A stretch of DNA of 64,000 nt, taken from positions 372,001 to 436,000 of the forward strand of contig NZ_CP109499.1 in the NCBI RefSeq assembly GCF_036231965.1, read 5' to 3'. Shown piece by piece: positions 25,343 to 34,627 of this stretch; positions within the stretch are counted from its first letter, which is position 1; the number at the start of each line of letters is the position of its first letter. Made by a program: the position numbers and the translations under genes. The notes under the pieces were generated by a model. The model worked only from the letters and a program-made list of their open reading frames with translations, searched no databases and was not told the origin of the DNA. This stretch comes from Streptomyces sp. NBC_01428 (GTDB lineage: Bacteria; Actinomycetota; Actinomycetes; Streptomycetales; Streptomycetaceae).

Positions 25343-25762
25343 GCTCCGACCATGGCCCAGGCATATGAGGAACTCGTCAGGTCATCCACGATGCGGTGGA
25401 GTACCTCGGTGGGAGCGTTTCATCCATGATCCGCGGACTTGTTCATCGGACGGTCACGGACGGCCCACCGCATGGGCGCCCAACTCGGCGCAGGCAGACA
25501 GCCTCCCGGGCTCGATCCGGTCGGCACGAGCGCGACGGGGAACGTGGACTTCGCCCGGCCGCACCGACCGCGACCCGGACCGGGGAACGTGAGAACCCCG
25601 CCATCACCAACCCTGTTCTGTACGGGGCTGGTTCGGCAGCGGGCCATGGGTACCGGGACGGCCACATGCGTGCCTCGTACACTTTCACTCTCGGCAGGGC
25701 GACCGGTCGGCGCCGGCGTGCCGCCCGGCCGACGTCACACCGGCTCTTCCTCCGGGAAGGGC
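25343..25762. other. Intergenic region, no gene seen
   Basis: This 420-base gap lies between the divergent L,D-transpeptidase-like and thioesterase-like genes. Open frames exist only because of the high GC; none combines a ribosome binding site with a plausible composition. No clear inverted repeat or promoter pair was identified. Confidence 0.5.
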
Positions 25763-26587
25763 ATGACGCGTAGGGAGAGACAGCCGTTGTCCGTGTCCAC
25801 CGGTCCCCGAGGCAGCTACTTCGAAGCCATCGACGACCACCGCTACAAACCGACCCCGCACGCAGGCGGCGCCTGGGACCCCGACGAGCAGCACTTCAGT
25901 CCGCTGGGCGGGCTGGTCGTCCACGCCCTCGACCGCCACCACGCGGCAGGCCCGAACCGTGGGCTGGCCCTTGCGCGGGTGAGTTACGACATCCTCGGCC
26001 GCCTCGCCCTCGACGAGTGCACGATCGAGGTGGAGACCGTCCGCCCCGGCCGGACGATCGAGCTTCTGGAGGCGGTCGTACGCATCGCGGACCGGCCGGT
26101 CGTCCGGGCCCGCGCCTGGTTCCTGGCCACCGCCGACACCTCGGCGGTCGCAGGGAGCGCCGGAGATCCCCTCCCCCACCCCGATTCGCTCGCCACGTGG
26201 CCGATGTCCGAGGTCTGGCCCGGCGGCTACATCGCCTCCTTGGACGTCCGCCCGCTCGCACCGCCTCGGCCCGGTCGCACAACTGCCTGGGTGTCGACCC
26301 CACTTGATCTGGTCGCGGACAGCCCCGTCAGTCCGCTCGCCTCGTACCTCGCCCTCGTCGACACGGCGAACGGCATCGCCGTGCGCCAGTCGCCCACCGA
26401 GTGGATGTTTCCCAACGTCGACCTGACCGTCCACCTGCACCGCCGGCCACAGGGCACGTGGACAGGGCTCGACACCACGGTCACCTTCGGGCCCATGGGG
26501 CAGGGCCTCACCAGCACGGTGCTTCACGACGTCGACGGCCCGGTCGGCCGCGCCGAACAGATCCTCACGGTTCGGCCTGTGCCGTAG
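25763..26587 (+). CDS. Acyl-CoA thioesterase-like (double hotdog) protein
   Basis: This 274-residue protein has the two-repeat layout of TesB-like or thioesterase-superfamily proteins. The first repeat has GGLVVHALDRHHAAGPNRGLALARVSYDILGRLALDECTIEVETVRPGRTIELLEAVV (about 47-105). The second has SPLASYLALVDTANGIAVRQSPTEWMFPNVDLTVHLHRRPQGTWTGLDT (about 185-235), including the conserved Asp and Asn-Val-Asp elements. The ATG at 25763 is used. A TTG at 25787 has a better-spaced GGGAG and may be the true start. It stands alone; the substrate is unknown. Confidence 0.8.
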   Translation: MTRRERQPLSVSTGPRGSYFEAIDDHRYKPTPHAGGAWDPDEQHFSPLGGLVVHALDRHHAAGPNRGLALARVSYDILGRLALDECTIEVETVRPGRTIELLEAVVRIADRPVVRARAWFLATADTSAVAGSAGDPLPHPDSLATWPMSEVWPGGYIASLDVRPLAPPRPGRTTAWVSTPLDLVADSPVSPLASYLALVDTANGIAVRQSPTEWMFPNVDLTVHLHRRPQGTWTGLDTTVTFGPMGQGLTSTVLHDVDGPVGRAEQILTVRPVP

Positions 26588-26824
26588 CTGTGGCGCTGTG
26601 GCGCTGTGGGACACCCTGGACCCGGCACGGCCAAAGGGGTCTTCACCTGGGAGGCCTCTGCGCCGTCGATCCTCCGCACCGGCTCACGAGCCCGACGCCG
26701 TGGCGCCGGCGGGCCCAGGCGGACGGCCCGCCCTTTTCAAGATCACAAGATGGACACACCCGTCCCGCTCGGGCTGTGCGCAACGCATGATTCCCTGTCA
26801 GCACCAGCACTTCCCAGGGGGACC

Positions 26825-27409
26825 ATGCCTGTCCGCAGAGCCGCCGCAGTCCTGCTCATCGCCGCATCGGCCACCGCCTGCGGCTTCGCCGACGGCGGCG
26901 GACCGGGTGCCGGGACACCGGCCACCGCAGGACAGTCCGGCGCCGGGCCGAGTTCCCGTCCCGCCGCCAAGGCGCTCCCCTTCGGTACGGGCTCCCACTG
27001 GAGCGACACGGACACCGACGGCAGTCACATCAGCGGCACGACCACCGTCATGGGCTACCGGCAGCCGGCCAAAAGCGTTTCCCTGCCCGACGAGGCGTCG
27101 GGCGTCCCCGACCCGGACTGGGCGGTCCTCGACGTCAAGTTCTGCGCCGCCACGGACAGCACCAACGTGATCGTCGCCCAGGCGCCCTGGAGCCTCCGCT
27201 ACGCCGACGGCACCCGGCTCGCCGCCCCCAGGATCACCTCCCGAGGAGTCGCCGAACCTCTGTACTCCGTCGCCGGGACCGCGGTGAGACCGGGCACGTG
27301 TTACCGGGGAAAGATCACGTTCTCCGTCAAGCACGGGAGCAGACCGACAAGCGTCGTCTACGACGTCGACTCACGCGACCCCGTCGAATGGACCGTCCCG
27401 AAGGCGTAG
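26825..27409 (+). CDS. Secreted lipoprotein of unknown function
   Basis: This 194-residue protein has a short lipoprotein signal (MPVRRAAAVLLIAASATAC, lipid Cys19). A low-complexity Gly/Ala/Pro/Thr linker reaches about residue 55, followed by a beta-rich domain with two cysteines (DVKFCAATDS and PGTCYRGK) likely to be disulfide-bonded. The domain resembles the DUF4352-like immunoglobulin folds often found on actinobacterial lipoproteins (TVMGYRQP start, then WAVLDVKFC, then SLRYADGTRLAAP). AGGGGG precedes the ATG. It has no partner gene. Confidence 0.72.
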   Translation: MPVRRAAAVLLIAASATACGFADGGGPGAGTPATAGQSGAGPSSRPAAKALPFGTGSHWSDTDTDGSHISGTTTVMGYRQPAKSVSLPDEASGVPDPDWAVLDVKFCAATDSTNVIVAQAPWSLRYADGTRLAAPRITSRGVAEPLYSVAGTAVRPGTCYRGKITFSVKHGSRPTSVVYDVDSRDPVEWTVPKA

Positions 27410-27557
27410 ACCGTCAGGCGGCGCCCGGGGCTCCCTCGCCCGCCGTGAGCACCGGTTTCCGAGCCGGCGCCCGATCACGCGAAAGCCGAACCGGCGTGGC
27501 CGAGGCCCCTGGAGCGCGCCTCGCGTCACAGCCCCCACACGATCGCGGCCCTCCGGG

Positions 27558-28430
27558 TCACGCCGTGGCCCCCTTCGGATAGTGGCGACGCAGGTTGGCG
27601 GCGAGGATGCGGTCCAGGGTGCGATCGGAGAGGAGTCGGCCCAGGCGCATGATGAGGGCGGCGTCCCGGCCCGCGGTGTAGCGGGGGCGTGGCCTGCGGG
27701 TCGTCACGGCTTTGACGATGACCTGGGCGGCGGCGTCCGCGGTCAGGCCCGATGCCGTACCCGAGGCCATCAACCGGTTGTTCGCCCGGACCAGATCGCC
27801 GTAGCGCCGGTCCTGCTCCGGTGTCATCCGGGCCGCCAGATCGTTCGCCGTCGCGATGCCGCGGGCCGCGATCTCCGTACGGACGCCGCCGGGCTCGACC
27901 ACCACGACCTGAACGCCCAGCGGGGCGACCTCCCGGCGGAGCGAGTCGCTCACCGCCTCCAGGGCGAACTTCGCCCCCGCGTACGCGCCGTACGTGGCCA
28001 TGGCGTACTTGCCGCCGATCGAACTGATGTTGATCACGCGACCCTTGGTGCGCAGCAGCTCCGGCAGGAGTGCCTGCGTGACCGCGATGTGGCCGAACAG
28101 GTTGACCTCGAACACCCGCCGCCACTCGGCCATGGGCAGGGCTTCGACCGGAGCGTTCACCTGGACACCGGCGTTGTTCACGAGTGCGTGCAGCGTGCGG
28201 GAGTCGGCGGCGACCCGGGCCGCCAGCGCCTCCACCTGTTCGGGCTCGGTGATGTCAAGGATCACGGGCTCGACGCCGGTCGCCCGGATGGCGTCGGCGT
28301 CGCGGTCGCGTCGCACGCCGGCCAGGACGTGGAAGCCCCTGCGGGCCAGTTCACGGGCGGTGGACGCGCCCATGCCCGTGGAGGCTCCGGTCACGACGAC
28401 CAGCTTCTGTGCTTCAGATGACGTTGTCAC
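27558..28430 (-). CDS. Short-chain dehydrogenase/reductase, classical
   Basis: This 290-residue NAD(P)-dependent oxidoreductase has the cofactor loop TGASTGMGAST (about 14-24), VNNAGVQ at about 84-90, the catalytic Ser in ISSIGG, and Y-x3-K in YAGAK (about 149-153). A C-terminal extension follows (RPRYTAGRDAALIMRLGRLLSDRTLDRIL), typical of the subgroup that acts on larger lipophilic substrates. The GTG start at 28430 is used. It is divergent from a TetR regulator with a palindrome between them, so it is likely to be repressed by it. Confidence 0.92.
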   Translation of the reverse strand: MTTSSEAQKLVVVTGASTGMGASTARELARRGFHVLAGVRRDRDADAIRATGVEPVILDITEPEQVEALAARVAADSRTLHALVNNAGVQVNAPVEALPMAEWRRVFEVNLFGHIAVTQALLPELLRTKGRVINISSIGGKYAMATYGAYAGAKFALEAVSDSLRREVAPLGVQVVVVEPGGVRTEIAARGIATANDLAARMTPEQDRRYGDLVRANNRLMASGTASGLTADAAAQVIVKAVTTRRPRPRYTAGRDAALIMRLGRLLSDRTLDRILAANLRRHYPKGATA

Positions 28431-28453
28431 CTCAGTTACGTTACCCGTTCGGA

Positions 28454-28464
28454 TGACACTGTCA
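28454..28464. promoter_or_regulatory. TetR operator between SDR and TetR genes
   Basis: TGACACTGTCA is a perfect 11-base palindrome in the 39-base gap between the divergent start codons. Its position lets one bound dimer block both promoters. Confidence 0.6.
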
Positions 28465-28469
28465 ACTGT

Positions 28470-29132
28470 ATGATGGACGCCATGGTCACCCGCGCGGAAT
28501 CCGCCGCCGTCACCCGTCGCGCCCTGCTCGACGCGGCCTCCGATCTCCTCGACCTCGGCGGCCCCGAAGCCGTCACGCTGCGCGAGGTGGGAGCGCGAGC
28601 AGGTGTCTCACGAGGAGCGCCGTACCGGCACTTCACCGGCAAGGACAGCCTGCTCACCGCGATCGCCACGGAGAGTTGGGAACGCGTCGCCGACCAGGTC
28701 CACAGCCTGCGGACCGATACCGGCCTGTCGGCCTCCGACCGACTGCGCGGCGCGCTCGGCACTCTCCTCGCCATCGGCCGGGACCGGCCCCACCTGTACG
28801 ACTTGCTGTTCAGACGGCCCGGGCGCCGCCCTGAGGACCTCGACGCGGGACTGGACCCCGTCCGGCGCCGGCTGTGCGGCCCGGCGGGAGACCCGGTGGC
28901 GGAGCGGATGCGGGCTGCGGGACGCTTCCAGGGGGAGTTCACGGCCATCGTCGCCGACCTCGTAGGAGAACAGAGCGCCCGCCACTACGGCGCCCTCCTC
29001 CTCGCCGGCGCGCACGGCATCGCGGACATGGAGCTCAGCGGCCACCTCGACCCGGGCAGTCTGGGCACCACCGCGGACGAACTCGTCGACACCCTCGTAC
29101 ACATGGTCGCGAACGCCCGCGCGACGACGTAG
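28470..29132 (+). CDS. TetR-family regulator of the SDR gene
   Basis: This 220-residue regulator has its helix-turn-helix at about 15-60 (ALLDAASDLLDLGGPEAVTLREVGARAGVSRGAPYRHFTGKDSLL). The C-terminal domain (GTLLAIGRDRPHLYDLLFRRPG, ARHYGALLLAGAHGIADMELSGHL) resembles the WHG/TetR_C class. The start may be ATG 28470 or a later ATG (28473 or 28482). It is back to back with the SDR. The ligand is unknown. Confidence 0.92.
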   Translation: MMDAMVTRAESAAVTRRALLDAASDLLDLGGPEAVTLREVGARAGVSRGAPYRHFTGKDSLLTAIATESWERVADQVHSLRTDTGLSASDRLRGALGTLLAIGRDRPHLYDLLFRRPGRRPEDLDAGLDPVRRRLCGPAGDPVAERMRAAGRFQGEFTAIVADLVGEQSARHYGALLLAGAHGIADMELSGHLDPGSLGTTADELVDTLVHMVANARATT

Positions 29133-29207
29133 CGGCGCCGGCGCCACATCAAGGCATAGCGGGGCCCGCGCCGCATCGCGCGCGGACGAGCGTCGTCCCT
29201 CGCCGCT

Positions 29208-29471
29208 TCAGCGATGAGGTCGCCCCTGCTCGGGGTCGTCGTCGGGAGTGCTCCAGTCGGCTCCGCTGCGCGGGGGGTCTTCCATCTGCCGGCGCGCCTC
29301 CGCCACCTGAGGACCCGGCGGCGTGGGGGCGGACGCCCGGCGTTCGGCGGTGCGCCGACTACCGAGCACGAAGGCCGCGAGCAGGATCGCGACGACGAGG
29401 ACGCCCGCCACCGTCACCCACAGGACCCCGGCGGACGAGAAGGCCAGTACCGTCTGCGTTTCGGCAATCAT
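29208..29471 (-). CDS. DUF6479-like small membrane protein
   Basis: This 87-residue protein has one central membrane helix (SSAGVLWVTVAGVLVVAILLAAFVLGSR, about 12-38). A proline-rich polar tail with PEQGRPHR at the end follows, matching the small DUF6479 proteins of streptomycetes. The ATG at 29471 is preferred over a start six codons upstream. It is probably a single-pass inner-membrane protein with a cytoplasmic tail; the function is unknown. Confidence 0.68.
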   Translation of the reverse strand: MIAETQTVLAFSSAGVLWVTVAGVLVVAILLAAFVLGSRRTAERRASAPTPPGPQVAEARRQMEDPPRSGADWSTPDDDPEQGRPHR

Positions 29472-29694
29472 GACCGCCGAGTGCCCCACATAAGGACAAA
29501 CTACCCTTCCGTCCGGTTACCGGACATCGATCTCGCTCGGACCGGCCTTGACCTGCGCCCGGACGAGCCCCACGCGACGCGATCGCGTCACCGACATGGC
29601 CGTCGTGGCCGTATGCCCTGCGGCGGCAGCACGGAGGCGGGCGTCCGCCGCCGCCCGAGGCCGTCCATGTGCCGGCGGACCAGGACCGCCGAGC

Positions 29695-30243
29695 TCACAG
29701 TCCGTCGTTCAGCAGCGCGTACATGAACATGTCCCTGCGCTCGTCACCCACTTGCTGCCATTTCCGCAGCAGTCCCTCGCGTTGGAACCCCGCACGTTCC
29801 GCGGTGCGGACGGATGCCGTGTTCTCGGGTTCTATCCACAGTTCGAGCCGGGGGATGCGCAGGGTGCGCAATGCCCAGTGGGCCACCGCGCCCACGGCGG
29901 CCACCGCCGCGCCCCGACCGCGTGCCGACCTGGCGACCCAGTAGCCCATGGAGGCGCGTCCCTGCGCCAGATCCTTCAGCCACAGGCCCACCTGGCCGAC
30001 CGGCCGGCCGTCGGAGGCCACGACGACGAACGTGTAGCCCGCACCCGTGGTCGCCCGGCTCCACTGTCGTTCGATGAAGGCGACACCGGCCGCGTCGGTG
30101 CAGGGCGAGGGCACTGTCGTGATCAACGGGATGTAGTCGTCCTCGGATGCTTCGAGGACGAGCGGGAGATCCGAAAGGCGCCACGGCCGGAGGGTGAATC
30201 CGTCACGGGCGTCGAGTTCGGGCACGTCAAGGGGCTGTTCCAT
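29695..30243 (-). CDS. GNAT acetyltransferase, RimJ/RimL-like
   Basis: This 182-residue N-acetyltransferase has the entry strand FTLRPWRLSDLPLVLEASEDD. The core is MGYWVARSARGRGAAVAAVGAVAHWAL, with the acetyl-CoA loop ARGRGAA, and the ending is IEPENTASVRTAERAGFQREG, the RimJ-type block. The ATG at 30243 is chosen because the upstream extension is low in plausibility. It diverges from the beta-lactamase gene (138-base gap). The substrate is unknown. Confidence 0.88.
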   Translation of the reverse strand: MEQPLDVPELDARDGFTLRPWRLSDLPLVLEASEDDYIPLITTVPSPCTDAAGVAFIERQWSRATTGAGYTFVVVASDGRPVGQVGLWLKDLAQGRASMGYWVARSARGRGAAVAAVGAVAHWALRTLRIPRLELWIEPENTASVRTAERAGFQREGLLRKWQQVGDERRDMFMYALLNDGL

Positions 30244-30381
30244 CCGCCCATCCTGCCGTGACGCCCGCTCGGCCCGCGCCACGGGTTCGCGCTCGACCGA
30301 TCGACAAGGCCGTACAGCGTGTGACGTCGGATATACAAGATCGGCGATAGCACCTCAATGTCGAATGAACAGGATGAAACG

Positions 30382-31260
30382 ATGGCACTCACGCGTCGTG
30401 GTTCGCTCGCCGCGCTGACCGGACTCGCGGTCGTCCCCCTGGTCGGCGCCGCACCACGCGCGCCGGCCGTGCCGACGCGAACGGCGCCGTCCTTCGCGGG
30501 CCTGGAGCGGGAGTTCGATGCCCGGTTGGGCGTCCATGCCGTGGACACCGGCACGGGCAAGGCCGTCGCGTACCGGCCGGACGAGCGGTTCGCCTTCGCC
30601 TCCACCTACAAGGCCCTGGCCGCCGGGGCGGTCCTGAGGAGGAACACGCCGGCGGGGCTGGAGCGCGTCGTCCCCTACACGCGGGCCGAGCTGGTCGCCC
30701 ACTCCCCCGTCACCGAACGGCACGTGGAGTCCGGCATGTCGCTGCGCGCGTTGTGCGATGCCGCGATCCGGTACAGCGACAACACCGCCGGGAACCTCCT
30801 GTTGGACGAACTCGGCGGCCCGAAGGGCTTCCAGGCCGAACTGGCCGGTTTGGGCGACACCACCACCCGGGCCGACCGGTACGAACCCGCTCTCAACGAA
30901 GCCGCTCCGGGCGACCCCCGCGACACCAGCACCCCCCGTGCCCTGACCTCCGCCCTGTACGCGTACACCCTCGGCGGCGTCCTGGACGGCGAGAAGCGCG
31001 CGCTGCTGCTCGACTGGCTGGGGCGCAACACCACCGGCGGTGCGCTGATCCGCTCCGGCGTCCCCGCCCACTGGAAGGTCGGCGACAAGACCGGCAACGC
31101 GAGCTACGGCACCCGTAACGACATCGCCGTGGTGATTCCCCCCGGTGCCGCCCCGATCCTCCTCGCGGTGCTCTCCAGCCGTGCCGCCCGGGACGCGGCC
31201 TACGACGACCGGCTCATCGCCCGAGCCACCGAGGTCGTCGTCGCCGCGCTGCGGGCGTGA
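30382..31260 (+). CDS. Class A beta-lactamase, Tat-exported
   Basis: This 292-residue extracellular serine beta-lactamase hydrolyses penicillin- or cephalosporin-type rings. The N-terminus carries a twin-arginine signal ([17 protein letters not shown]), then about 265 residues of mature enzyme, the usual size. All active-site motifs are present: S74-T-Y-K77, S132-D-N134, E168-P-A-L-N172 (the deacylation Glu), and K236-T-G238. The ATG at 30382 has AGGA upstream. It converges with the FemAB-like gene. No BlaR/BlaI-type regulator lies next to it. Confidence 0.96.
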   Translation: MALTRRGSLAALTGLAVVPLVGAAPRAPAVPTRTAPSFAGLEREFDARLGVHAVDTGTGKAVAYRPDERFAFASTYKALAAGAVLRRNTPAGLERVVPYTRAELVAHSPVTERHVESGMSLRALCDAAIRYSDNTAGNLLLDELGGPKGFQAELAGLGDTTTRADRYEPALNEAAPGDPRDTSTPRALTSALYAYTLGGVLDGEKRALLLDWLGRNTTGGALIRSGVPAHWKVGDKTGNASYGTRNDIAVVIPPGAAPILLAVLSSRAARDAAYDDRLIARATEVVVAALRA

Positions 31261-31288
31261 GCCGGGGCGGACGGTGCGGCCCGGCCCC

Positions 31289-32476
31289 TCAGTCGAGGGC
31301 GGACGTACGCAGGTAGGCGTACTGCCGTGAACCGAGGCAACCCCGCGAGGCCTTGGCGGGGCCGCTGCCCGTGCCGTAGTGGATGACGGTGGCGCCTGCT
31401 CGCGCCGCGGCCTCGACCAGGTGGTAGTAGAGCAGTTCGAAGTAGAGCGGCAGCCCGCGTTGGGCCGCGTAGTCGAAACCCGCGCGGTGCGCGAACCAGC
31501 GGTCGTGATGGACCACGATCAGCGCGAAACCGATGATCTCGCCGTCGAGGCGGGCGGTGGCCGCCAGCGCGTCGGGGCCGCAGGCACGGAGCGCGCGCTC
31601 CAGGATGGCCGCGGAGCGCGCGGTGGTCCAGGCGCTCATCCCGTATTTGCCGAGGAGGGTGGTCTCCAGCTCCGCGAAGCGGGGGATGTCGGCGGCGTCG
31701 AGCGGAGCCGTGGCGATCTGGACACCGGCATCGCGCACCGCCCGGCGTTCGGCGCCCATCCGGCGACGGCGGTGAGCGGAGAACCCTGCGGCGTACTCCG
31801 CGAAACCGCCCGACGGCACCGACAGCCAGTGATAGTCCTCGGAGTGGAAGGAACGGTAGCCGCGCCGGGCCAGCAGCGTCCGCAGCGCGGTGTCGTGCTC
31901 GTCGACGTGAAGGAAGGAAACGCTGCGCAGCCCCTCCTCGTCCGCGAGCCGCTCGGCGGCGCCCAACAGCCGTTCGGCGGTGCCGTCGTGGCCGTCGCGG
32001 CTCAGGAGCGTGGTGCGGCCGAGATGCCGGCCTCCGCAGACGAGGCCGGGCAGCAGGGCGTCGGCGAGGTCGTCGGGCAGGTCGCCCGCCACCTCCCCCG
32101 CACCGTGGCGTCCCTCCTCCGCGCAGAGCCGCAGCACGGTGTCCGGGCGGCCGGCGAGCCACGGGGCGTTCGTGTCGGCGACCGCGGTGGCGAGCGCCCC
32201 GGCCAGGCCCTCGCCGTCGGTGAGGGTGAGGTAGCGCATGACCGCGCCGGAGGTGTCCTCCGCCACGTCGAGCCAACGGGTCGCCAAGTAGGCGGCGTCG
32301 GGGCCGGCGAGGCGGTCCCAGGCCGCGCGGGGAAGGTGCGCGGCCCGGCGGACGACCCCGAGTGCCGGAGGGCGGGGGGATGCGCCGCCGGAGACGGGCC
32401 CTTCGTCCAACGGCGGTAACGCCGGTCTGAGGCGGGCGCGTTCGGTCGCCCGGATGTCCACGTCCGGAATCTGCAC
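31289..32476 (-). CDS. FemAB-like / BioF2-type GNAT acyltransferase
   Basis: This 395-residue cytosolic protein starts at GTG 32476 with AGGAG six bases upstream. After a 37-residue variable start, the fold begins VRRAAHLPRAAWDRLAGPDAAYLATRWL. The C-terminal GNAT half holds SAHRRRRMGAERRAV, then LYFELLYYHLVEAAARAG, then a GTGSGPAKASRG motif. This matches FemAB_like (PF04339-type) proteins, which belong to the fold that moves aminoacyl groups from tRNA or acyl groups from carriers to amines. It is divergent from the MFS/ATP-grasp pair. An aminoacyl transfer step in a small peptide-like pathway is inferred. Confidence 0.75.
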   Translation of the reverse strand: MQIPDVDIRATERARLRPALPPLDEGPVSGGASPRPPALGVVRRAAHLPRAAWDRLAGPDAAYLATRWLDVAEDTSGAVMRYLTLTDGEGLAGALATAVADTNAPWLAGRPDTVLRLCAEEGRHGAGEVAGDLPDDLADALLPGLVCGGRHLGRTTLLSRDGHDGTAERLLGAAERLADEEGLRSVSFLHVDEHDTALRTLLARRGYRSFHSEDYHWLSVPSGGFAEYAAGFSAHRRRRMGAERRAVRDAGVQIATAPLDAADIPRFAELETTLLGKYGMSAWTTARSAAILERALRACGPDALAATARLDGEIIGFALIVVHHDRWFAHRAGFDYAAQRGLPLYFELLYYHLVEAAARAGATVIHYGTGSGPAKASRGCLGSRQYAYLRTSALD

Positions 32477-33264
32477 GGTGCTCTCCTGATCGGCTTCACG
32501 GCGGCCGGTGTCGGTGCCGTCGTGTGCGGGTCCAGCGGCCGGGCCGGGCTCCCGGAGCCGTCGGAGGTCCCGTCGGCCGATGCTTCTGACGGAGTCTTGT
32601 TGTGCTGCTGCATGGCGCCCTGTCGTCGGCCCCTCCCACAGCGGCATGCCGCAGACCCGTGCGGGCGCAGCGCCCTGCCGGTCCGGGACGCTCCACAGGA
32701 GGTACGGGAGCGGGGGAACCGTCGCGAGCGGGGCACAGCACAGGGGTGGACGGGGGTGTCACGTCCGGCGGGGCGCCGGGAGGAACGCCGCACCGGCACA
32801 CGGCGGGAGAGCCGGGATCAGGGGTGCGGAGCGGTACGAACCGCGGCGAGGTGGTCGTGCCGTCACCCGCGGAGCGGCGGCGAGGACAACGTAGGTGAGT
32901 GCCCCCTGCGACGCAAGCGCCCGTATGCCACCGAAGGGACGTCTCCGCCATTGTCGCGGCTCGTCAGCGGAAATCGGCGGAAAACCGATGGAGCAGGTGA
33001 CCTGCCGCTCTGCGCGGAGATTCACGAGATGGGCGCCAACTCTCCTCCTTCTCCGGCCATTTCACGTCTCTCCGCCCGCTCTCCGTCGTCTCTTCGCCGC
33101 TTGCGGCGCCTCCGTACCGCCTCTAGCGTCGTCGCGCTCCCCGGCGGGACCCGGGCAGCCCGCTCCGCACCCCGGAGAGCGGCGTGCACGGGCCCCGCCG
33201 TCGCTGTGCGCCGTACCGCGGTTCCGTGACGGCACGGGACCACGCCCTCCGGAAAGGCCTGGTG
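32477..33264. other. Long intergenic region between FemAB-like and MFS genes
   Basis: This 788-base gap holds the MFS promoter at 33101-33129 and about 130 bases of leader. On the minus strand an ATG at 32613 opens a frame whose first about 42 residues (MQQHNKTPSEASADG, then Ser/Thr/Asp/Pro-rich) are unlike a shadow frame. It then merges into antisense-like sequence without a stop. No other gene is supported. Confidence 0.45.
33101..33129 (+). promoter_or_regulatory. HrdB-like promoter for MFS/ATP-grasp pair
   Basis: TTGCGG (33101-33106) and TAGCGT (33124-33129) are 17 bases apart, a good match to the streptomycete vegetative pattern. The transcript would start near 33136 and have a leader of about 130 bases. 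Confidence 0.55.
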
Positions 33265-34539
33265 ATGGTCGGACCACCCCGTTCCACCGCCGGCGCGGGC
33301 GAGGTGGGCGCCCTGCGCCTGCTGCTGACCGCCCAGGCGCTGAGCCAACTCGGTTTCCGGCTGCTGGGGTTGGCGATGCCGATCCTCGCCACCACCACCC
33401 TGCACGCCTCCGCCTTCGAGGTCAGCGCCGTCGCGGCCTGTCAGACGGCGGCGTTCCTCGTCGTCGGGCTGCCCGCCGGCGTGTGGGTGGACCGGATGCG
33501 CAAGCGAACGGTGATGGTCGCCTGCGACCTCGGCCGCGCCGTCGCCCTGGGCAGCATTCCGGTGGCGTGGACCCTGGGCACCCTCGACGTGCTCCACCTG
33601 TGCGCGGTCTCCCTCGTCACCGGCGTCCTCACCGTCTTCTTCGACGTCGCCGAGCAGAGCTACCTGCCGCACGTGGTCGGTGGCGACCGACTCGTCACCG
33701 CCAACGCCCGGCTCACCGGTGTGGAGGAGGTGGCGGGTGTGGTCGGGCCCAGCGCCGGCGGCCTGCTCATCCAGGTGGTGAGCGCACCGCTCGCCATCGT
33801 CGCGACGGCGTTCGGGTACGTGTGGTCCGCCGTGTGCGTGGCCCTGATCCGACGGCCGGAGCCGCTTCCGCCCCGCAAGGACCGTCCCCAGCTCCTCAGG
33901 GGAATCGCCGAAGGCGTGCGGCTGGTGACGCGGGACGCGCTGCTGCGGCCCATCGTCCTGTGCTCCACGACGTTGACCTTGTTCTGGAGCATGTCCTACG
34001 CGATGCTCCTGGTCCTGCTCGCCCGCGACCTCGCCGTACCCGCCACCACCGTGGGTCTGCTCCTCACCGCGGGAAGCCTCGGAGGCGTCCTCGCGACGCT
34101 CGTGGTGCGCCGGCTCATCGACGCGGTGGGGGACGCGACGGCGGTGAAGTACAGCGTGGCGTGCGGCGCCCCGCTCACCCTGCTCGCGGCCCTCGTCCAG
34201 CCCGGGTGGCGACTCGGGCTGGTCAGTGTCTCGCTGTTCGGGCTGGGGGCGGCGCTCGTGGTCTACAACGTGGCCCAGGTCAGCTTCCGCCAGCGGGCCG
34301 TGCCGCCCGACCGTCTGGGCCGGGTCAACGCCACCGTGCGGTTCTTCGCCTGGGGGGCCCGCCCCGTCGGCAGCCTGTGCGGCGGTGTGCTGGCCGAGGT
34401 GTTCGGTGCGCGCGGTGCCGTGCTCACCGGGGCGGTCGGCACCTCGCTCGCCTTCCTCTGGCTCTTCCTCTCACCGCTGCGCCGACTGCGGACCCTGCCG
34501 ACCGGCACTCCCGCCGGAGAACCCCTCGCGGCCACCTGA
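33265..34539 (+). CDS. MFS exporter, MFS_3 (EntS-like)
   Basis: This 424-residue, 12-helix transporter resembles the enterobactin-exporter type. Its opening is LLLTAQALSQLGFRLLGLAMPILATTTL, motif A is PAGVWVDRMRKRTVM, FFDVAEQSYLPHVV is the typical helix-4 segment, and LTGVEEVAGVVGPSAGGLLI the helix-5 segment. The late loop SFRQRAVPPDRLGRVNATVRFFAWG is also characteristic. The ATG at 33265 has GGAAAGG upstream; the adjacent GTG (33262) is an alternative. It is followed at 88 bases by the ATP-grasp gene and probably cotranscribed. It likely exports that pathway's product (inference). Confidence 0.88.
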   Translation: MVGPPRSTAGAGEVGALRLLLTAQALSQLGFRLLGLAMPILATTTLHASAFEVSAVAACQTAAFLVVGLPAGVWVDRMRKRTVMVACDLGRAVALGSIPVAWTLGTLDVLHLCAVSLVTGVLTVFFDVAEQSYLPHVVGGDRLVTANARLTGVEEVAGVVGPSAGGLLIQVVSAPLAIVATAFGYVWSAVCVALIRRPEPLPPRKDRPQLLRGIAEGVRLVTRDALLRPIVLCSTTLTLFWSMSYAMLLVLLARDLAVPATTVGLLLTAGSLGGVLATLVVRRLIDAVGDATAVKYSVACGAPLTLLAALVQPGWRLGLVSVSLFGLGAALVVYNVAQVSFRQRAVPPDRLGRVNATVRFFAWGARPVGSLCGGVLAEVFGARGAVLTGAVGTSLAFLWLFLSPLRRLRTLPTGTPAGEPLAAT

Positions 34540-34627
34540 CCGGGGCCGGCCGCCGCACCGCACGACCGTGGCCGATCACCGCCGCTCGGCCCACTCACCC
34601 GTCCGCCCGACGAACGGAACCCCTGCC

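Noticed and set aside
30382..32476. Beta-lactamase and FemAB-like gene as one cell-wall resistance unit
   Set aside because: The two genes converge rather than share a transcript, and the FemAB-like subgroup is not the one that builds peptidoglycan bridges.
32522..33229. A plus-strand open frame filling the gap before the MFS gene
   Set aside because: It is Arg/Ser/Pro-rich, has no ribosome binding site, and overlaps the MFS promoter.
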